Shown here piece after piece: positions 47,501-60,028 of a DNA stretch of 64,000 nucleotides. Under the pieces are notes generated by a model. The model was not told the DNA's origin, made no database searches, and saw nothing but the letters and a program-made list of their open reading frames with translations. Position numbers and translations under genes: made by a program. This stretch comes from Oenanthe sinensis (Eukaryota; Streptophyta; Magnoliopsida; Apiales; Apiaceae), in assembly GCA_028671895.1 (NCBI GenBank), contig CM053795.1, positions 16,637,501 through 16,701,500 on the forward strand, written 5' to 3'. Each line of letters begins with the position of its first letter. Position 1 is the stretch's first letter.

Positions 47501-49346
47501 TGGGATATGCATTCTGTTTTTCAAATATATTTGGAATACATAGTAGACATGGTTGGCTGTTTGGAACAAGGACAAGGAATGGTGTGCTTTAAACATCAAC
47601 CTACAAAGTTGGCACACAGTTGATTAGTTGTTATAGCCTTCCCTTGTTCACAGATTTCAAAGGATATGGTGTAAATCAGTAAATGTTTGAGTAAAGAGCA
47701 CTTCGTGTACCCACAGTTTGTGTGTCAGACCACTTGGGATACCACACTTCAAAAAGTACGACGCGCTATACTGCACTTCTTAACGTCCTAGCACTTTGCT
47801 TTTTTCCGTTAAATTGGACTAACGCCGTCAGTTTTTTTGTTTTGGAGAAGAAGATGTTCTTCGTGTTCTTGAAGATCAAAGCAACTTTTGAAGATGATTC
47901 TGAACTTAGTTTTCTTCGTATGAGTAACCAAATTGAATCTCATGTGTTGAAGTACATGACTACATGCTCCGTCTTCGTTAGAAATTGCTTGATTTGTAAT
48001 TCATGATTTTCGGGTTATACTTGAATTTCTTATTTATTTTTCCGTTGATTTGTTGCATAAACTAATTACATGGTTACGTAGATCGGTGAAAGGACATGCT
48101 AGTGATATTTTTTGTTTATGTTTATGGGTTGTTTTTGGAGCTCGTCGGAAAATTATTTTTACGGTAAAGCTCGTCAGATTTCTTCAATTTACGGCCACAT
48201 GGTTGCTTGTTTGTATGTATAATTGTTATATACGTACTCCTGGCAAGGTTAACGTTATTTTGGTATAAAAACTGAGAAGCTTTGTTTGAGTTTTGTTTTG
48301 CCGTCGTTCAAGGTCACCGGAGACGATGACGGCGATAGTCCAATTTAACGGAAAACAGCAAAGTGCCAGGATGCTAAGAAGTGCAGTATAGCACGTCGTA
48401 CTTTTTGAAGTGTGGTATCCCAAGTGGTCTGACACACAAACTGCGGGTACACAAAGTGTTCTTTACTCTAAATGTTTTTAAGTAGTCTGTACTCCTCCAA
48501 AAAGTAATGCTATAATTTACTTTGCAATCAAGTTTTGGCAAGGAAATAGAGAAAAGCAAGAAAATAAATAGTATGAAAGGAACATAATTTTGTCTGTGTG
48601 TGTAACAAACCAGCTGATTTCATTTCAATTCTAGGGGGGGGGGGGGGGAAATACTAATAACAAGAATTTGTTCGTTGCCCAGTTACCTAATTAAAGAAAT
48701 TTTATCATTTTGTTCATTTTTCATACATGTATTAGCATTTGGAGAATGATCAACATATAGTTCAGACAATAGGATAGTAGACAAGTTCTAACTGATGTCA
48801 AAGAAGAAACATAGAGATCAGGTAGTTTAATTCGATAGGCTTATTGAATATATATCACTCCAATACTCTATACCTCTATTTCGAGCTCCTCTCTTTTCTG
48901 CTGTCGACTAGCCTTCTTTTTCTGAAACAAATTGATGAATTATCAATACTACATAAATGCATGATTATTCAAAACACCGGAGAGAAATATACATGTACTA
49001 CTCTGTTCATCAATTCTACATAAACATTTATATATATGTCCATACATGGGAATCATGAAGTGCCTTGCTGCAGGAAAGAATAAAAAATATAGTTTCAGCA
49101 AGTATTGAATATTTTAGCAGACTTGTATGTATGTTTTTCTTAACCAATACTACATGAGTTCTAAATGTACTTCGAAATAAATTTATTATGAGTTCTAAAT
49201 GTACTTCGAAATAAATTTATCACAAAATTTTTAAAGTTTAGCAGGGTTATCGTTTGCACTGAAATACTTACGAGTGTGGTGGTAGGAAGATGAAGCGCCA
49301 AGTCAGGAGGAGTTGCCATGAAGGATATTGTGGAGCTTGATTTCAT
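44590..49346 (-). CDS. MIP1 leucine-zipper / DUF547 protein
   Basis: Ten exons: 49272-49346, 48874-48921, 47254-47370, 46561-47022, 45829-46262, 45637-45736, 45441-45500, 45234-45323, 45025-45135, 44590-44910. Phases agree and give 605 residues. The N-terminal half has a basic start (KKKASRQQKREELEIE) and a coiled coil (about 26-115, VKELLTELAMVETEIIRLES), which is the ternary complex factor MIP1 leucine zipper. The C-terminal half is DUF547: KLSFWINMYNACIMH, GVPSSPEKLLALMN, LNIGGNTINAQSIEHFILR, FALCCGTRSSPAVKIYT and FQYLL at the end. The signature FWIN exon (45637-45736) lies in a different frame from the longest open frame there; splice phase fixes it. Biochemical function is unknown. MIP1 was first described as a partner of a MADS-box factor, and the DUF547 part is plant-wide. 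Confidence 0.92.
47689..48469. mobile_element. Long-terminal-inverted-repeat element in DUF547 gene intron
   Basis: AAATGTTT flanks it exactly (47681-47688 and 48470-48477). Arms of about 145 bp are inverted copies: left GAGTAAAGAGCACTTCGTGT, then CAGACCACTTGGGATACCAC, up to CCGTTAAATTGGACTA, with the complement near 48325-48469. The 490-bp interior has an open frame (47722-48006, plus) without recognisable homology. Long arms suggest a Mutator-like non-autonomous element, but an 8-bp duplication also allows hAT. Confidence 0.82.
48632..48648 (+). repeat. Poly-G run in intron
   Basis: A run of about 14 G residues in the third-exon-side intron of the DUF547 gene. Length is likely unreliable in any assembly. 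Confidence 0.8.
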
Positions 49347-51165
49347 AAAGAATGAGATGGAGAAAATTGAGAAAGTAGAGATTAAAAGAAGGTTTGTAAC
49401 TATGAAAAAAAAAAAAAGGTGATTAGCACATTTAGTTAGAGAAAAGAAAGTCGAAAAGTGTATATTAACAAGTCTTGGTTTAAAAGCAAAGGATGGCTAG
49501 CTAGCTGATGATGGGTGGAACGTTACACTTGATGTGGTTGTTAATGGATACGTAGTTTATAATAAATTTTACCCCAGGTATAAGTATATGAAAACATCGA
49601 TTTTTGGGGTAGTTTGGAAAAATTAGATGAGAATGAGCTTTCAATTTTACACTTGAACTTTACTTCTTCTGTTTTGATGTGCCTACCCTTTGTGGGTGCT
49701 GGTGGTGTCTGTCTGTCAGTGGATTTATCTTTGTATTTCTTTCTTTGAATTGCTGTAAAAATGAATAAAAAAGATTGATATAAAATATTACTCAACCAAA
49801 ATCAAACAGAAACACTATTTAGCCCAAATCAAATTTACACTTCTAAAAAATGTAATGACCTCTTTTATTTACACAACTAGTATTTACAAGTCTCTGTTGA
49901 TAACTAACCAAATTTACAATTCTCATATTTTGTAACACACTTGCCTATCAGCATAAGTATTACGCATTCATCCTGCCCTCCGGCTATCTTCATGATCTGC
50001 AACACCTTTGATGCTAAGAAGCATTGATAGTTTGATGTATTCTGCAGATTGGCATAGCAATGTGGTTGTACACTGTTCATTCAAAAATATTAAATGTTGT
50101 AGAAACTGTACCAGTTGAGGTGGAGTGAACCAGTTTTATCTGCGCTGAAAGTGTTTAAAATTTTAATCGACAATGTAATAGGCTAACAGCTGAGGCAAGG
50201 AAATTTTCAATACTTCAATTCAGTTTTAGGTTCATATTGGACTCTTGCAGAAGTTCTTGTCGTGTCAAATTGAGTGGCAGCTTCCTCTTCCCTTGTAATT
50301 TAAGTACCAATTCTCATTACAGACTCGGTCATGGAAAAAAAGAGCTAAAGTTATGGAGCCTTCGCAAAATTTAGATGTCTGACCTCCTTAAGACATACGA
50401 TACAAAAGTCGGAAACAAAAACAGACATAAGTAGCGACATACTAAATTGGGTTTAACTGAAGACTTGAAGGAACCTAAGTCTGTATCCATAGTTACTTTC
50501 AATCTTCACGCATTACTTTGGTTCAAATTCTAACTGTAATCAAGTTAACATACACATTACTTGTGGGAAAAAATTTCATGCCTGAACTCAGGATACAAAA
50601 TTTGAAATCCAGAACCAAAAGCAGACATCAAATTTTGAAATGCTAAATCGGTTTAAATAGGTAAATAGCAGCACCCCAGGTCCATATCATTTAGTCCACG
50701 ATGATTCGCAAAAATCAGGCTGATCTTTTCACCATTTTCTTGATCCTAGTGAAACTCATTTTTGTATCAGTAAAATAAACAGGAATTACATTTGCATGGA
50801 CTAAATTAAAAATTCACCTGCTTGTTTTGTAGAGCCAGTCCTGCAATTTGAAGAACACGCAAAGTTTGTGTCAAGCAAATAATTTTTTTGCATTCAATAA
50901 AATACAAAAACAAAAGGAAGAGTAATATCCTTGTTATGATCGCAGATTTGATTAACCGTAAGATTTGGTGTTAAATTTAGAATAGAAAAATAAAAAATGA
51001 CAGGTTTATTCTTTTTTTCTTTAATATTAAATTTATAAATATTTTATATAAGTATTATCTTCCTCACATACGATTTTGTTTTTTACATTTAATTTCATTA
51101 ATGATATATTATAACCAGTCAACCAGAGGTGAAACATTGTGCATTCGAATAGAAATGTGAGATTC
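49347..51165. other. Intergenic region with exon-like islands
   Basis: Between EDS1 (3' end) and the DUF547 gene (5' end). Two short islands on the minus strand look exon-like: 49910-49995, which encodes QIMKIAGGQDECVILMLIGK in one frame, and 50818-50850, GACTGGCTCTACAAAACAAG, bounded by AG and GT. I recognise no family. They may be a decayed gene or chance. Confidence 0.35.
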
Positions 51166-53421
51166 TCAAGTCTCATCAAACAAATCTTTTATGCAAGATG
51201 CTAACTTGTGCTCATTGGGGAGTGACCTCCACCACCGAGTGAAAGCAGATTTTTCCAAAAACACATCCTTATCAAGAACTTCATTCTTGTACCAATCTAG
51301 GACTTGTTCTTCTAGCTTTACAATCCTCTCCTTCATATCTTCATAGCACATTTTCTTGCTAATGAACTTTATTTCCTCCACCTCCCCCCAAAAACATGAT
51401 TCTGAAATTGTCGCATATCGCGTCATTCGTTTGTCGTGTTCATGCCATCTCTGTGGAAATTTGTAACGCCTCGGTCTACCTTTAATCAAGTAGCTTCCTG
51501 CATCATCATTTCTTCCATGCATATAGTAGTTTGCAACATCTAGAGGCTCTATTAGTCGCCTAAATTTTGTTCCCAACTCTATCCACTCTTTTTTAGCCTC
51601 GAAATTATCCGGAAGTTCAGCTCTTTTTACCATGTCAACAATTTCATCCCATACTCCTGCTAGTTCCAGCCTTGCAACGTCTGCTGCAAAGTCACTATCA
51701 CTGTTTTGATTCTTGAAAGCCTCATAGTATCCGACTTTCGTAAGTTCACAGTCCTTTTTGTAATCTTGAATTGCAGAAAGGTATCTCTCAATGCTTTCCT
51801 TTTCAATTGTTTCTTCATTTTTCGATTTTTGTTCCTCGAAGTCTAGAGCAGCATAAAGAGATAATATTTCTTGTGTATGCTGCAATTTAATTTTGTTAGT
51901 TAATAACTTACAAAGTTTCATTTAAGTATCCGCTGTTTCCTTATTTTTGAACTGAAAAGTGATTCAAATTTCACGACACATAAAAAAAAACCTTACCAAG
52001 CCAAAACCATGTAGGGTGGTTTTAATATCCTCTGCCTCCAGATCAGATGCATTTTCTACATAAACAAAAGTTTGCATCTGTAAGCAGTTATTTAATACTT
52101 TTTCGTACCTCATATTTGCATTTAGCCTCAGACAAGCAGCCATTGAGCCTTCTTCATCGGTACTTATTTGAGAAAGATAGAACAATATTTGCAACACAGC
52201 ATCCGGATTTTCCATTCCGACAAATATCTTATCTTTGTCACAGAAAATATATGTACCAAAAGGCCTATAAGGGCTAAGTTCAACAAATTTTGAGAACTTT
52301 CCCACTAGTATATTTGTGCTGCCCCTGAAAGTACAAGCAACGTAACTTGCAACAAGTGATGCTTGTATCAATACATTCAAGTTAAATGATGAAGCCTCAC
52401 TTGATGTTGAAACCATCGTGTGCTTGTAAAACTTTGAATTTGGACAGTGGAAATCCAGTATTCGCGGGAGTTCTTGATAAATTAAAGATAAAGGAGTAAG
52501 CATTATTAGAGGAACAATATCATATCTGGTGACGAAGTTTGTGAAGCAATGACCCCAGTTTTCACGCCTAATGGCGTGAGAGAAAATGTGGTCACCGATC
52601 AATGGAGAGCCAAAAGTAACACAACGAGGAATTGTGGCACAATTTTTCCTAGTGTATCTCTCTAGGAACCAAACAGTTGTGAGCATGGCCAATGAACCAC
52701 CTGAGGAGTGTCCTGCAAATACAACTTGCTTTCCATCTTTCACTGCTTTCTCCACCTGAGATTCGAATCACTTTAGATAAGCATTGCATGATTATTCAGA
52801 TTGAAAGTTATCTTTATTGTACAAAAAATAAGGTATAGTTTTTGGACTTAGAATTCGAATAAGATTTTCATACAATAATCATGCAAGTTCAAATTAAAAT
52901 TTCCAGTAACAGTAAGACACAATATCAAACGCCTAAATAACATAAAAATGAAAACTTGCCTTTAAAAGATAGCTTAAAATTTCAATCAAAGTTAGTAATT
53001 TACCACTGAAACTAAAGTAAACTAGGACATTACTAATATTATGTGATAAATAATAAAAGCACAAACACAAGATGTAATGTCAACTGTGTACCTGACTTGC
53101 AAGTTGAGATGTTTCAAGAATTGCCATAAATTTATCGAAGAATGCTTCATTTACAAACGCAGTTTCTTGATTGCCGATGCTTCTGAGAGAAGGAAACAAA
53201 TCAAGATCAATCTTTTTTTCGCCAAATGGATTGCAGCTAAACCAATCATTCACAGACCATGATCCCGGAAATGCAAAAACAATCTCACATGAGCTGCGAA
53301 TTTCCTCGCGAAGATACTGATCAGACCCTGTACAACAAAACTTGTGTGCTTTCATTGACAATTCCAAAGCTTTCTTGATAATCTCCATTCTTTCTACTAA
53401 ACTTCTTCTTCCTTCTGCCAT
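51166..53421 (-). CDS. EDS1: EDS1 lipase-like immune regulator
   Basis: Three exons: 53092-53421, 51997-52755, 51166-51879, all phase 0, giving 600 residues, the usual EDS1 length and exon count. The N-terminal lipase-like domain holds the GHSSGGS elbow (Ser near 127), a following CVTFGSPLIGDHIFSHA, and the RYDIVP segment with the Asp of the triad. The C-terminal EP domain (exon 3) includes the basic RRYKFPQRWHEHDKRM region and ends NEHKLASCIKDLF. EDS1 forms exclusive heterodimers with PAD4 or SAG101 in the nucleus and cytoplasm, binds nucleotide-derived second messengers made by TIR-domain enzymes, and relays TIR-NLR immunity. PAD4 and SAG101 are less likely: the start, three-exon layout and EP motifs fit EDS1. 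No defect is seen. Confidence 0.95.
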
Positions 53422-53948
53422 CTCCTTAATTAAGGCTCTTTTAATTAGTTGTGTTTGTTTGCTGAACTAACAATGGAGTGATTATAATTATAAGATGACG
53501 GGTAGTTAAACAGTTTGATATTTAGAATTGCCCTTTGATTAGGTGAGGTATATCTGGGTTGGATTAAGACACTGAGTACACTTGCATTTTGTAATTGTGG
53601 AATGTTGACCTTCAAAGTCGTTGAGTTTTGTATTTTAGTGAATTTTGTAATAAAGTTGGTCGGTTGGTTGATTGATTGCATGCATGTGATGATACAGTAC
53701 TATATACTCCCGTCAACATTGCATAAAAAAATTATTAAAATTATAATTATGCAATCAAAATATTATGATTAAAAATTATTGTACAAAATATTATATTGAA
53801 TTTTCGTATGAAGTTTGCGGCACATAAAGAAGAAAATGATGAGCCGGACCTTTGGCATATCGTTTGTTGTATCAAATTTCCTTTTTAAAAATAATATGTT
53901 AATGCAGAATTATGGTGTCTTTTGATTAATTTTATAAATAATTTATAA

Positions 53949-53986
<38 letters not shown>

Positions 53987-54288
53987 CAATTTACAAACTT
54001 GTTATAAGTAAGCACGCCGTAATATGTTGCGAAAGAATGGTATGTTTGTGATTTAGCAGGTGTTTGGTGCTTTTCCGGTCGAAAGTGTTTATTTTGGATG
54101 ATCGGTGGCACGGGTTTAATGGTCCTCGTAATTTTGTCAATAGTTAAAAATTGGTTTGTAGCGCTCGTGCTATTGTTGAAGATAAATTTTGATAAATCTA
54201 ATCATGCACCCTCTTATTAAAAACAAATACACTTTTATGTGTATCAATCTGATTACCCAAACTTTCTTTCTGCTGTAAGCTGTTCTGG
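53422..54288. other. EDS1 upstream region
   Basis: AT-rich sequence upstream of EDS1. A long (AT)n microsatellite lies at about 53952-53983. No gene is recognised. Confidence 0.6.
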
Positions 54289-55190
54289 TTTTTTTTTTTT
54301 TTTGAGGAAAAGCGTACTTGCATTAAATAGAATCATATGAAAGTACATCTGATAAGAAGCTAGGAGCGACAACATCCCACTCCTGCAAGTCTGACATAGA
54401 ACGAGACACCCTAGCTAACATGTGAGCGACTTCATTCGCAGACCCACATTTTCAAAGTGCTTAATTAATTCAAGACATTCTCTAACAATAATATGAAAAT
54501 AAGATCTCCCGGAATTCCCATTACAAGCATCAGCCAATAGTTTTGAATCCGTCTCGAAAACGCACTGTGTAAACCCATACTACTTAGTCCAAGATAATAC
54601 TTCTTTAAGGCTTAACGCCTCTGCTTCTCTAGGCGACCACGAGCCTTCCATCTTCTTACACATTGCCTTCATAAAGCGTCCATTTTCATCTCGAATTACT
54701 CCTCCAATTCCGATTGTTCTTATGTCTTCAAAAATAGCCGCATCCATGTTTATTTTCACCCAGCTTTGTTGTGGTACTTGCCACCTGCGTATGCTTACCT
54801 GTGGTCCTGAAGTACATCTAGATTGAGACAACTGAGCAGTTTTCCAGTCCGCCAGCAAGTTCATTGCACCACTTGTTGTACCAAATACAGAGACTTGGAC
54901 TTTGTTCCACAACCACTTATTTCTCCGGTTCCAAAGGCTCCAACAAATCAATGCCAGTAATGCGCATTGTTCCTTTGTACCACTTCTGAACAGCCGTATG
55001 AAACATGCTAGCACCGTTTCTCCTGGGTTTGATTGAATCCACTGTACCATTCCTACTACCGTCCAGACCTCCTTTGCAAACTGACATTCGAACAAAACAT
55101 GCTTCTCATCCTCCTCTTCTATGTGACACCAAGCACACGTACCATCGATATTCACTCGTTTATTTACCAGTGCCTTATTAGTTGGTAGGC
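54289..55190 (-). mobile_element. 5'-truncated LINE copy with poly(A) tail
   Basis: The 15-T run at 54289-54303 is the poly(A) tail in this orientation. A 191-residue open frame (54580-55155) encodes the LINE C terminus: zf-RVT with CAWC, then HVLFECQFAKEVW, a LICWSLWNRRNKWLW segment, and the RNase H-like domain (INMDAAIF, GIGGVIRDENGRFMKAMC, SPREAEALSLKEVL). Upstream polymerase is missing. The frame is cut before the RNase H end, but short conserved pieces continue to about 54400. Younger-looking than the LINE at 17300-19965. Confidence 0.88.
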
Positions 55191-57386
55191 ATTAAACATT
55201 GTTCATTGTACATTTATACTCTCTATGGGTCGCCTTTCACCGCTCTCCTTTTTATTATGTTCGTTAGATTTTCGATCCTACTTCATTCCAAAATTTTGTT
55301 GAAAGAGATATTCATTTATAAAGTTATAAAAATTTGTTAACTTTTTTCCTAAATTTGTAATTATAAGATGAATTTTTATGATTAATTTATTTTAATTTTG
55401 AAATTTTATTTTAAAAAAATCAATATCGGAAAAATATATGTGCACAATTTGAAAAAACTTAAATTTTCCATGAAATAGGTATACTTCATAATAAAATATA
55501 TTTTTTTAAATCCAGTATTCATCTTCTCTTAATAAATCCAAATAATAAAGCGTAAACTTTTTCTTTCAAAAATAAAAAAGCGTAAACTTTGTACATCAAT
55601 TCATTTTATAGATGAACAACTTAATATCAGTAAAGCAGGCCGGCAAAAATTGGTCCAAGTAGCTTAACAAAGAGAGGGCCGCGTGGGTGAGCCACGGCAC
55701 ACAGGACTCCTAAAAATTTAGGCCCCTTAATTTATAACATATTATATGAAATTGTTTGGTGATAATTGAAATTAATCTTTTGAATTAAGTTGACATCGAA
55801 AGTGTTATAAATAATTTTGTAAAAGACATGTAATAGAGAATATCTCTTTTTAAGTACATTTGTTAGAATTTATTTTTTATTTATAATATCTTTCAGTAGT
55901 TTATTTTATTTTAAAAATATAATTTAATAATTTTAATGTACATCGAAATATATGTGAATAATCAATCTTAAAATTGTGCACAAAAACTCCCCCAATAATG
56001 TTTGCTAACCCTGAAGGGAAACCACTATCCCGTCCAAAGATGACTAGACGGACAAGGATCCTCAAAGCAGCTGTTTTCTATCAGATCCATTTCATCCAAT
56101 AAGATTTTTATCTGATTAATTATAAAGACGATAAAGTTTGCATAATATTTTTTTAATTTTATAATACAACAACTAAAAATTAAAATTAAGAATATCATAT
56201 TGGTTGATTAAAAAATAATCACTAAAAAAAGAAATGTTAAGAAACAAAGAAAGATTTATACAAAAACCTGAAAAAGAGAATGCGGTTTTTATTTAGTTTA
56301 GTTTTTAATTAATTTGATTTTTTTATTTGATTTTATGCGATTTTCAATTCGATTTTTACCTGGACTTAACATATATAATTGGACTACAAAAAATTAATAT
56401 ATGTATAACTAATATTTTTTTCTTCGTCCCTGCGCAGTGCGCACACACAAACTGCATCAGTGAAAATCATAATAGATAGGTCAAGTAATTTAATTGCGCC
56501 AAATTTAATTTCATTTGGCAATCCATCCAATACATATGAATCTGCTAAAATTTTGATTAATTTTTAACATTGTTAAAATTATTTGATTTTCTTCCGATAA
56601 CTATTTCATAAAGCACCCTGGAATCTTACAATAAAATATACAGTAATTAATTAAATAAATAACAGAAAGTATTTGTTTTCATTGCCTTTATACAGTAGTA
56701 TAGGTGCCTCTGTAGTATAGATGAATAGGGCATAAGCTAGACAACAAAACAAAACACAGCCAACGTTATATTATTTTATTTAATGGAGATAATTAGAATC
56801 AATTATATAATTTATTAATATACAATTTCAGTTAAATTTAATATAAAATTAACTAATAAAGAAGTAAGTTATAATTTTTTTCTTAAAAGTCAAGAACGTT
56901 ATTATTTTATAAATTTAAAATTTTACAATTTTTTATAATATTTTCGTTCAGTTTTATAATCGAAACTGAACCGAGCTTTTTAAAATGAACGGACTGCGGT
57001 TAAATATGATTATGTTGTAAATAGGGATAGGAATATGTCAATATATGGCCTTTATAATGTAGGTGGCTCCATAGACTATACTACTATAGTATAGTATAGA
57101 TGAACAGGGCATAAGCTAAAGAACAAAACAAAACACAGCGAGGCATAAAATGAAGCATTCCGGTGGACGACAATAGATCCAAATCCAGTAGCCCACAATT
57201 TCACTTGACAAACCCACGGCTCATCTCCACCCTTTCTAATCACGTGACTCCTTCACTCCCACGTGCCGTGCCCCCCCCCCCCCTCTCCCATCTACAGTAT
57301 ATACATACACTGTACACACACACTCACTCACTCCATCCTTATGCAACTCAATTAAACCCTTGAATTTCACACACACACACACACAA
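55191..57386. other. CYP51 upstream region
   Basis: AT-rich DNA. A 47-bp direct repeat occurs at 56714-56760 and 57093-57139 (core GGGCATAAGCTA, then AACAAAACAAAACACAGC). The last 120 bp hold a 12-C run (about 57271-57282), a TATATA at about 57298-57303, and a CA-rich leader up to the ATG, consistent with a core promoter and short 5' UTR. Confidence 0.55.
57298..57303 (+). promoter_or_regulatory. TATA-like box of CYP51
   Basis: TATATA about 85 bp before the start codon, preceding a CT/CA-rich leader. Position and sequence fit a plant TATA box, but no transcription start data are available. Confidence 0.4.
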
Positions 57387-59662
57387 ATGGAATCAAACGT
57401 AATGAATCTCTACTACAACACCAAGTGGATGAACGTCAGCATCCTCTTCATCGCCACTCTCTTCGTCGCAAAACTCATCCTCTCCGTCGGATCGCGCCAC
57501 AATCGCCGCCGCGCGCCGCCAGTGGTGAAAGCGCCGGTTCCGATCATCGGCGGTCTCCTCCGTTTCCTCAAAGGTCCGATCGTGCTGCTGCGCCAAGAGT
57601 ATCCCAAGCTCGGGAGCGTGTTCACACTCAATTTGGTGAATAAGAACATCACGTTTTTGATCGGACCGGAGGTGTCTTCGCATTTTTTCAAGGCGGTGGA
57701 AACAGATCTGAGTCAGCAAGAGGTGTACCGGTTCAATGTGCCTACGTTTGGACCGGGCGTTGTTTTCGATGTCGATTATTCGGTTAGGCAGGAGCAGTTT
57801 AGATTCTTTACTGATTCACTTAGGGTTAGTAAGTTGAAGAGTTATGTTGATCAGATGGTCATGGAAGCCCAGGTCCTTTCTCAATTTCATTCCCTATATG
57901 TTTTGTTTACGTTTTCTGCATTGTTTCGGTATGCTATGTTAAAGTTTTTGTTTGATTTGTTATACGAATAGGTGAAAATTAAGAATGAAAGTTGTGATAG
58001 ATTAGTTGTTAGTAGCAGAATCTGAGTAATAGAAACCCGATTATAGTAGGTTATGCTCCCTCCGTTCCAATTTGAGTAATAAAATTCCCCTCATTTTTAT
58101 TTAATTATAATGAATGAGCTGATAATTGACAAAAATGTGTACTGATCTTTAAATACAATAGGAAGTTAGGAACTGTGTCTAAAATTATTACTTAGTTTAC
58201 CATGTTTACTAAATGTGGACTACACTTTGGGAGAAACGTGATGGGAAATGTCGAGTGTTATCAGTGGGAACCATATGGATTATTCATTCATTTCTGTCCG
58301 ATTTGAATTAGAATTAATATTGTGTTAGAGTGTTGGACACTTGATTATCATATATTCAGATTGTACCAGAATTATGGTACCGTCTCGTTTGTCCACATGC
58401 GTGATATTTATGTAGAAAACTGCTGATTTATTTGCTCGTTTTTCATCTGATTCACCACTTTGTTGATCGACGTGCCTAGATACGATAGTTTATCATGAGA
58501 TTGTTCTTGCAAGTTTATTTGTTGAATATATGAATACATTGGAAAATACATGGATAATGAGGGAACTGCTGTCTACGTAATCAAGAAGTTGTTCAATATA
58601 TTATGTAACATACTTGAGCTTTGGATAATAGTTCCCTGATTCTTTCCTTCGTCAATCATGCAGGACTATTTCTCAAAGTGGCGTGACAGTGGTGAGGTAG
58701 ACTTAAAACATGAACTAGAACAGCTTATTATCTTAACTGCCAGTAGATGCCTATTGGGTGTAGAGGTCCGCAACAAGCTCTTTGACGATGTTTCAGCTTT
58801 ATTCCATGATCTTGACAGTGGCATGCTTCCAATCAGTGTCATCTTCCCATATCTCCCTATCCCAGCCCATCGCCGTCGTGACCAAGCTCGCAAGAAGCTT
58901 GCTGAAATTTTTGGGAGAATCATAAATTCACGCAAAGAAGCTGGGAAATCAGAGAATGACATGTTACAGTCCTTTATGGATTCCAAGTACAAAAATGGTC
59001 GCCCCACAACTGACACTGAGGTCACTGGCCTGCTCATTGCTGCCCTATTTGCAGGACAGCACACTAGTTCCATCACGTCTACTTGGACAGGAGCATATCT
59101 TCTTGCAAATAAAAAATACCTGTCTGCTGTATCAGATGAGCAGAAGACCATTATGAGGAAACATGGGAACAATGTTGATCATGACATTTTATCTGAGATG
59201 GAAGCTTTGCATCGATGCATAAAGGAAGCTTTAAGACTCCATCCTCCACTAATAATGCTTTTGCGCAGCTCACATTCTGATTTCACCGTGACAACTAGAG
59301 AGGGGAAAGAGTATGACATTCCCAAGGGTCACATTGTTGCGACATCCCCTGCTTTTGCCAATCGCCTTCCCCACATATACAAGGATCCAGATACCTTTGA
59401 TCCTGACAGGTTTAGTGCTGGAAGAGATGAGGATAAGGCAGCAGGGCCATTTTCATATATATCTTTTGGAGGTGGAAGGCATGGTTGTTTGGGAGAACCA
59501 TTTGCATATTTGCAAATCAAGGCGATTTGGACTCACTTGTTGAGGAACTTTGAGTTGGAATTGATCTCACCTTTTCCGGAGATTGATTGGAATGCTATGG
59601 TTGTGGGTGTAAAAGGGAAGGTCATGGTGAGGTACAAGCGCAAACAACTCTCTCTTGAATGA
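57387..59662 (+). CDS. CYP51: Sterol 14-alpha demethylase (obtusifoliol 14-demethylase), cytochrome P450 CYP51
   Basis: Two exons, 57387-57872 and 58664-59662, phase 0, 494 residues. The ATG at 57387 (MESNVMNLY) is chosen because the frame upstream has only a TTG. Seen: membrane anchor (about 16-36), Pro-rich hinge (RAPPVVKAPVP), the B'/C region YRFNVPTFGPGVVFDV, I-helix AGQHTSS (292-298), ExxR (Glu350, Arg353), and heme loop FGGGRHGCLG with Cys437. The motifs are those of plant CYP51G. It removes the 14-alpha methyl group of obtusifoliol in phytosterol synthesis at the endoplasmic reticulum, using NADPH-P450 reductase. The single intron (57873-58663) contains a diverged Stowaway-like end near 58053. 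Confidence 0.97.
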
Positions 59663-60028
59663 ATTAGTTGACATTTGGTGGCAAGATCATCTCAAACAGT
59701 TTGTAAGCAGATAGTTTTACAATTTTATGATCTCAATGTAAGCCGTTTGCAGCTCTCTTTTGTGTTTATTCGTCATTATTTACCATTTTCTCTGTAATGA
59801 GCATGAAGTATGCCCTATGCAATTGGACATGGTTCATGGGTCATATTATTTGGGTTTTGTGGTGGAATTTCTAGATGCTTGCTTGACCATAGTCTTTAAT
59901 CATGTCTTTTATCTCCTCGTCTCATTTAAAATCATGATCTTCTTTACTGAAATTTCCATTGAAAAGAAAAATGGTATTGGTGTTCATCAAATGGTAACAC
60001 AGCACAAATTGCATTGCCGCCCCACTAC
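59663..60028 (+). other. CYP51 3' flank
   Basis: The likely 3' untranslated region follows the stop codon. T-rich stretches are present, but no unambiguous polyadenylation signal can be fixed. Confidence 0.4.

Noticed and set aside
47722..48006. 94-residue frame as an independent gene
   Set aside because: It begins inside the terminal inverted repeat of the intronic element and has no recognisable relatives. It is kept only as element content.
57393..57719. Minus-strand frames over CYP51 exon 1
   Set aside because: They are antisense shadows of a GC-richer coding exon with clear P450 motifs on the plus strand.
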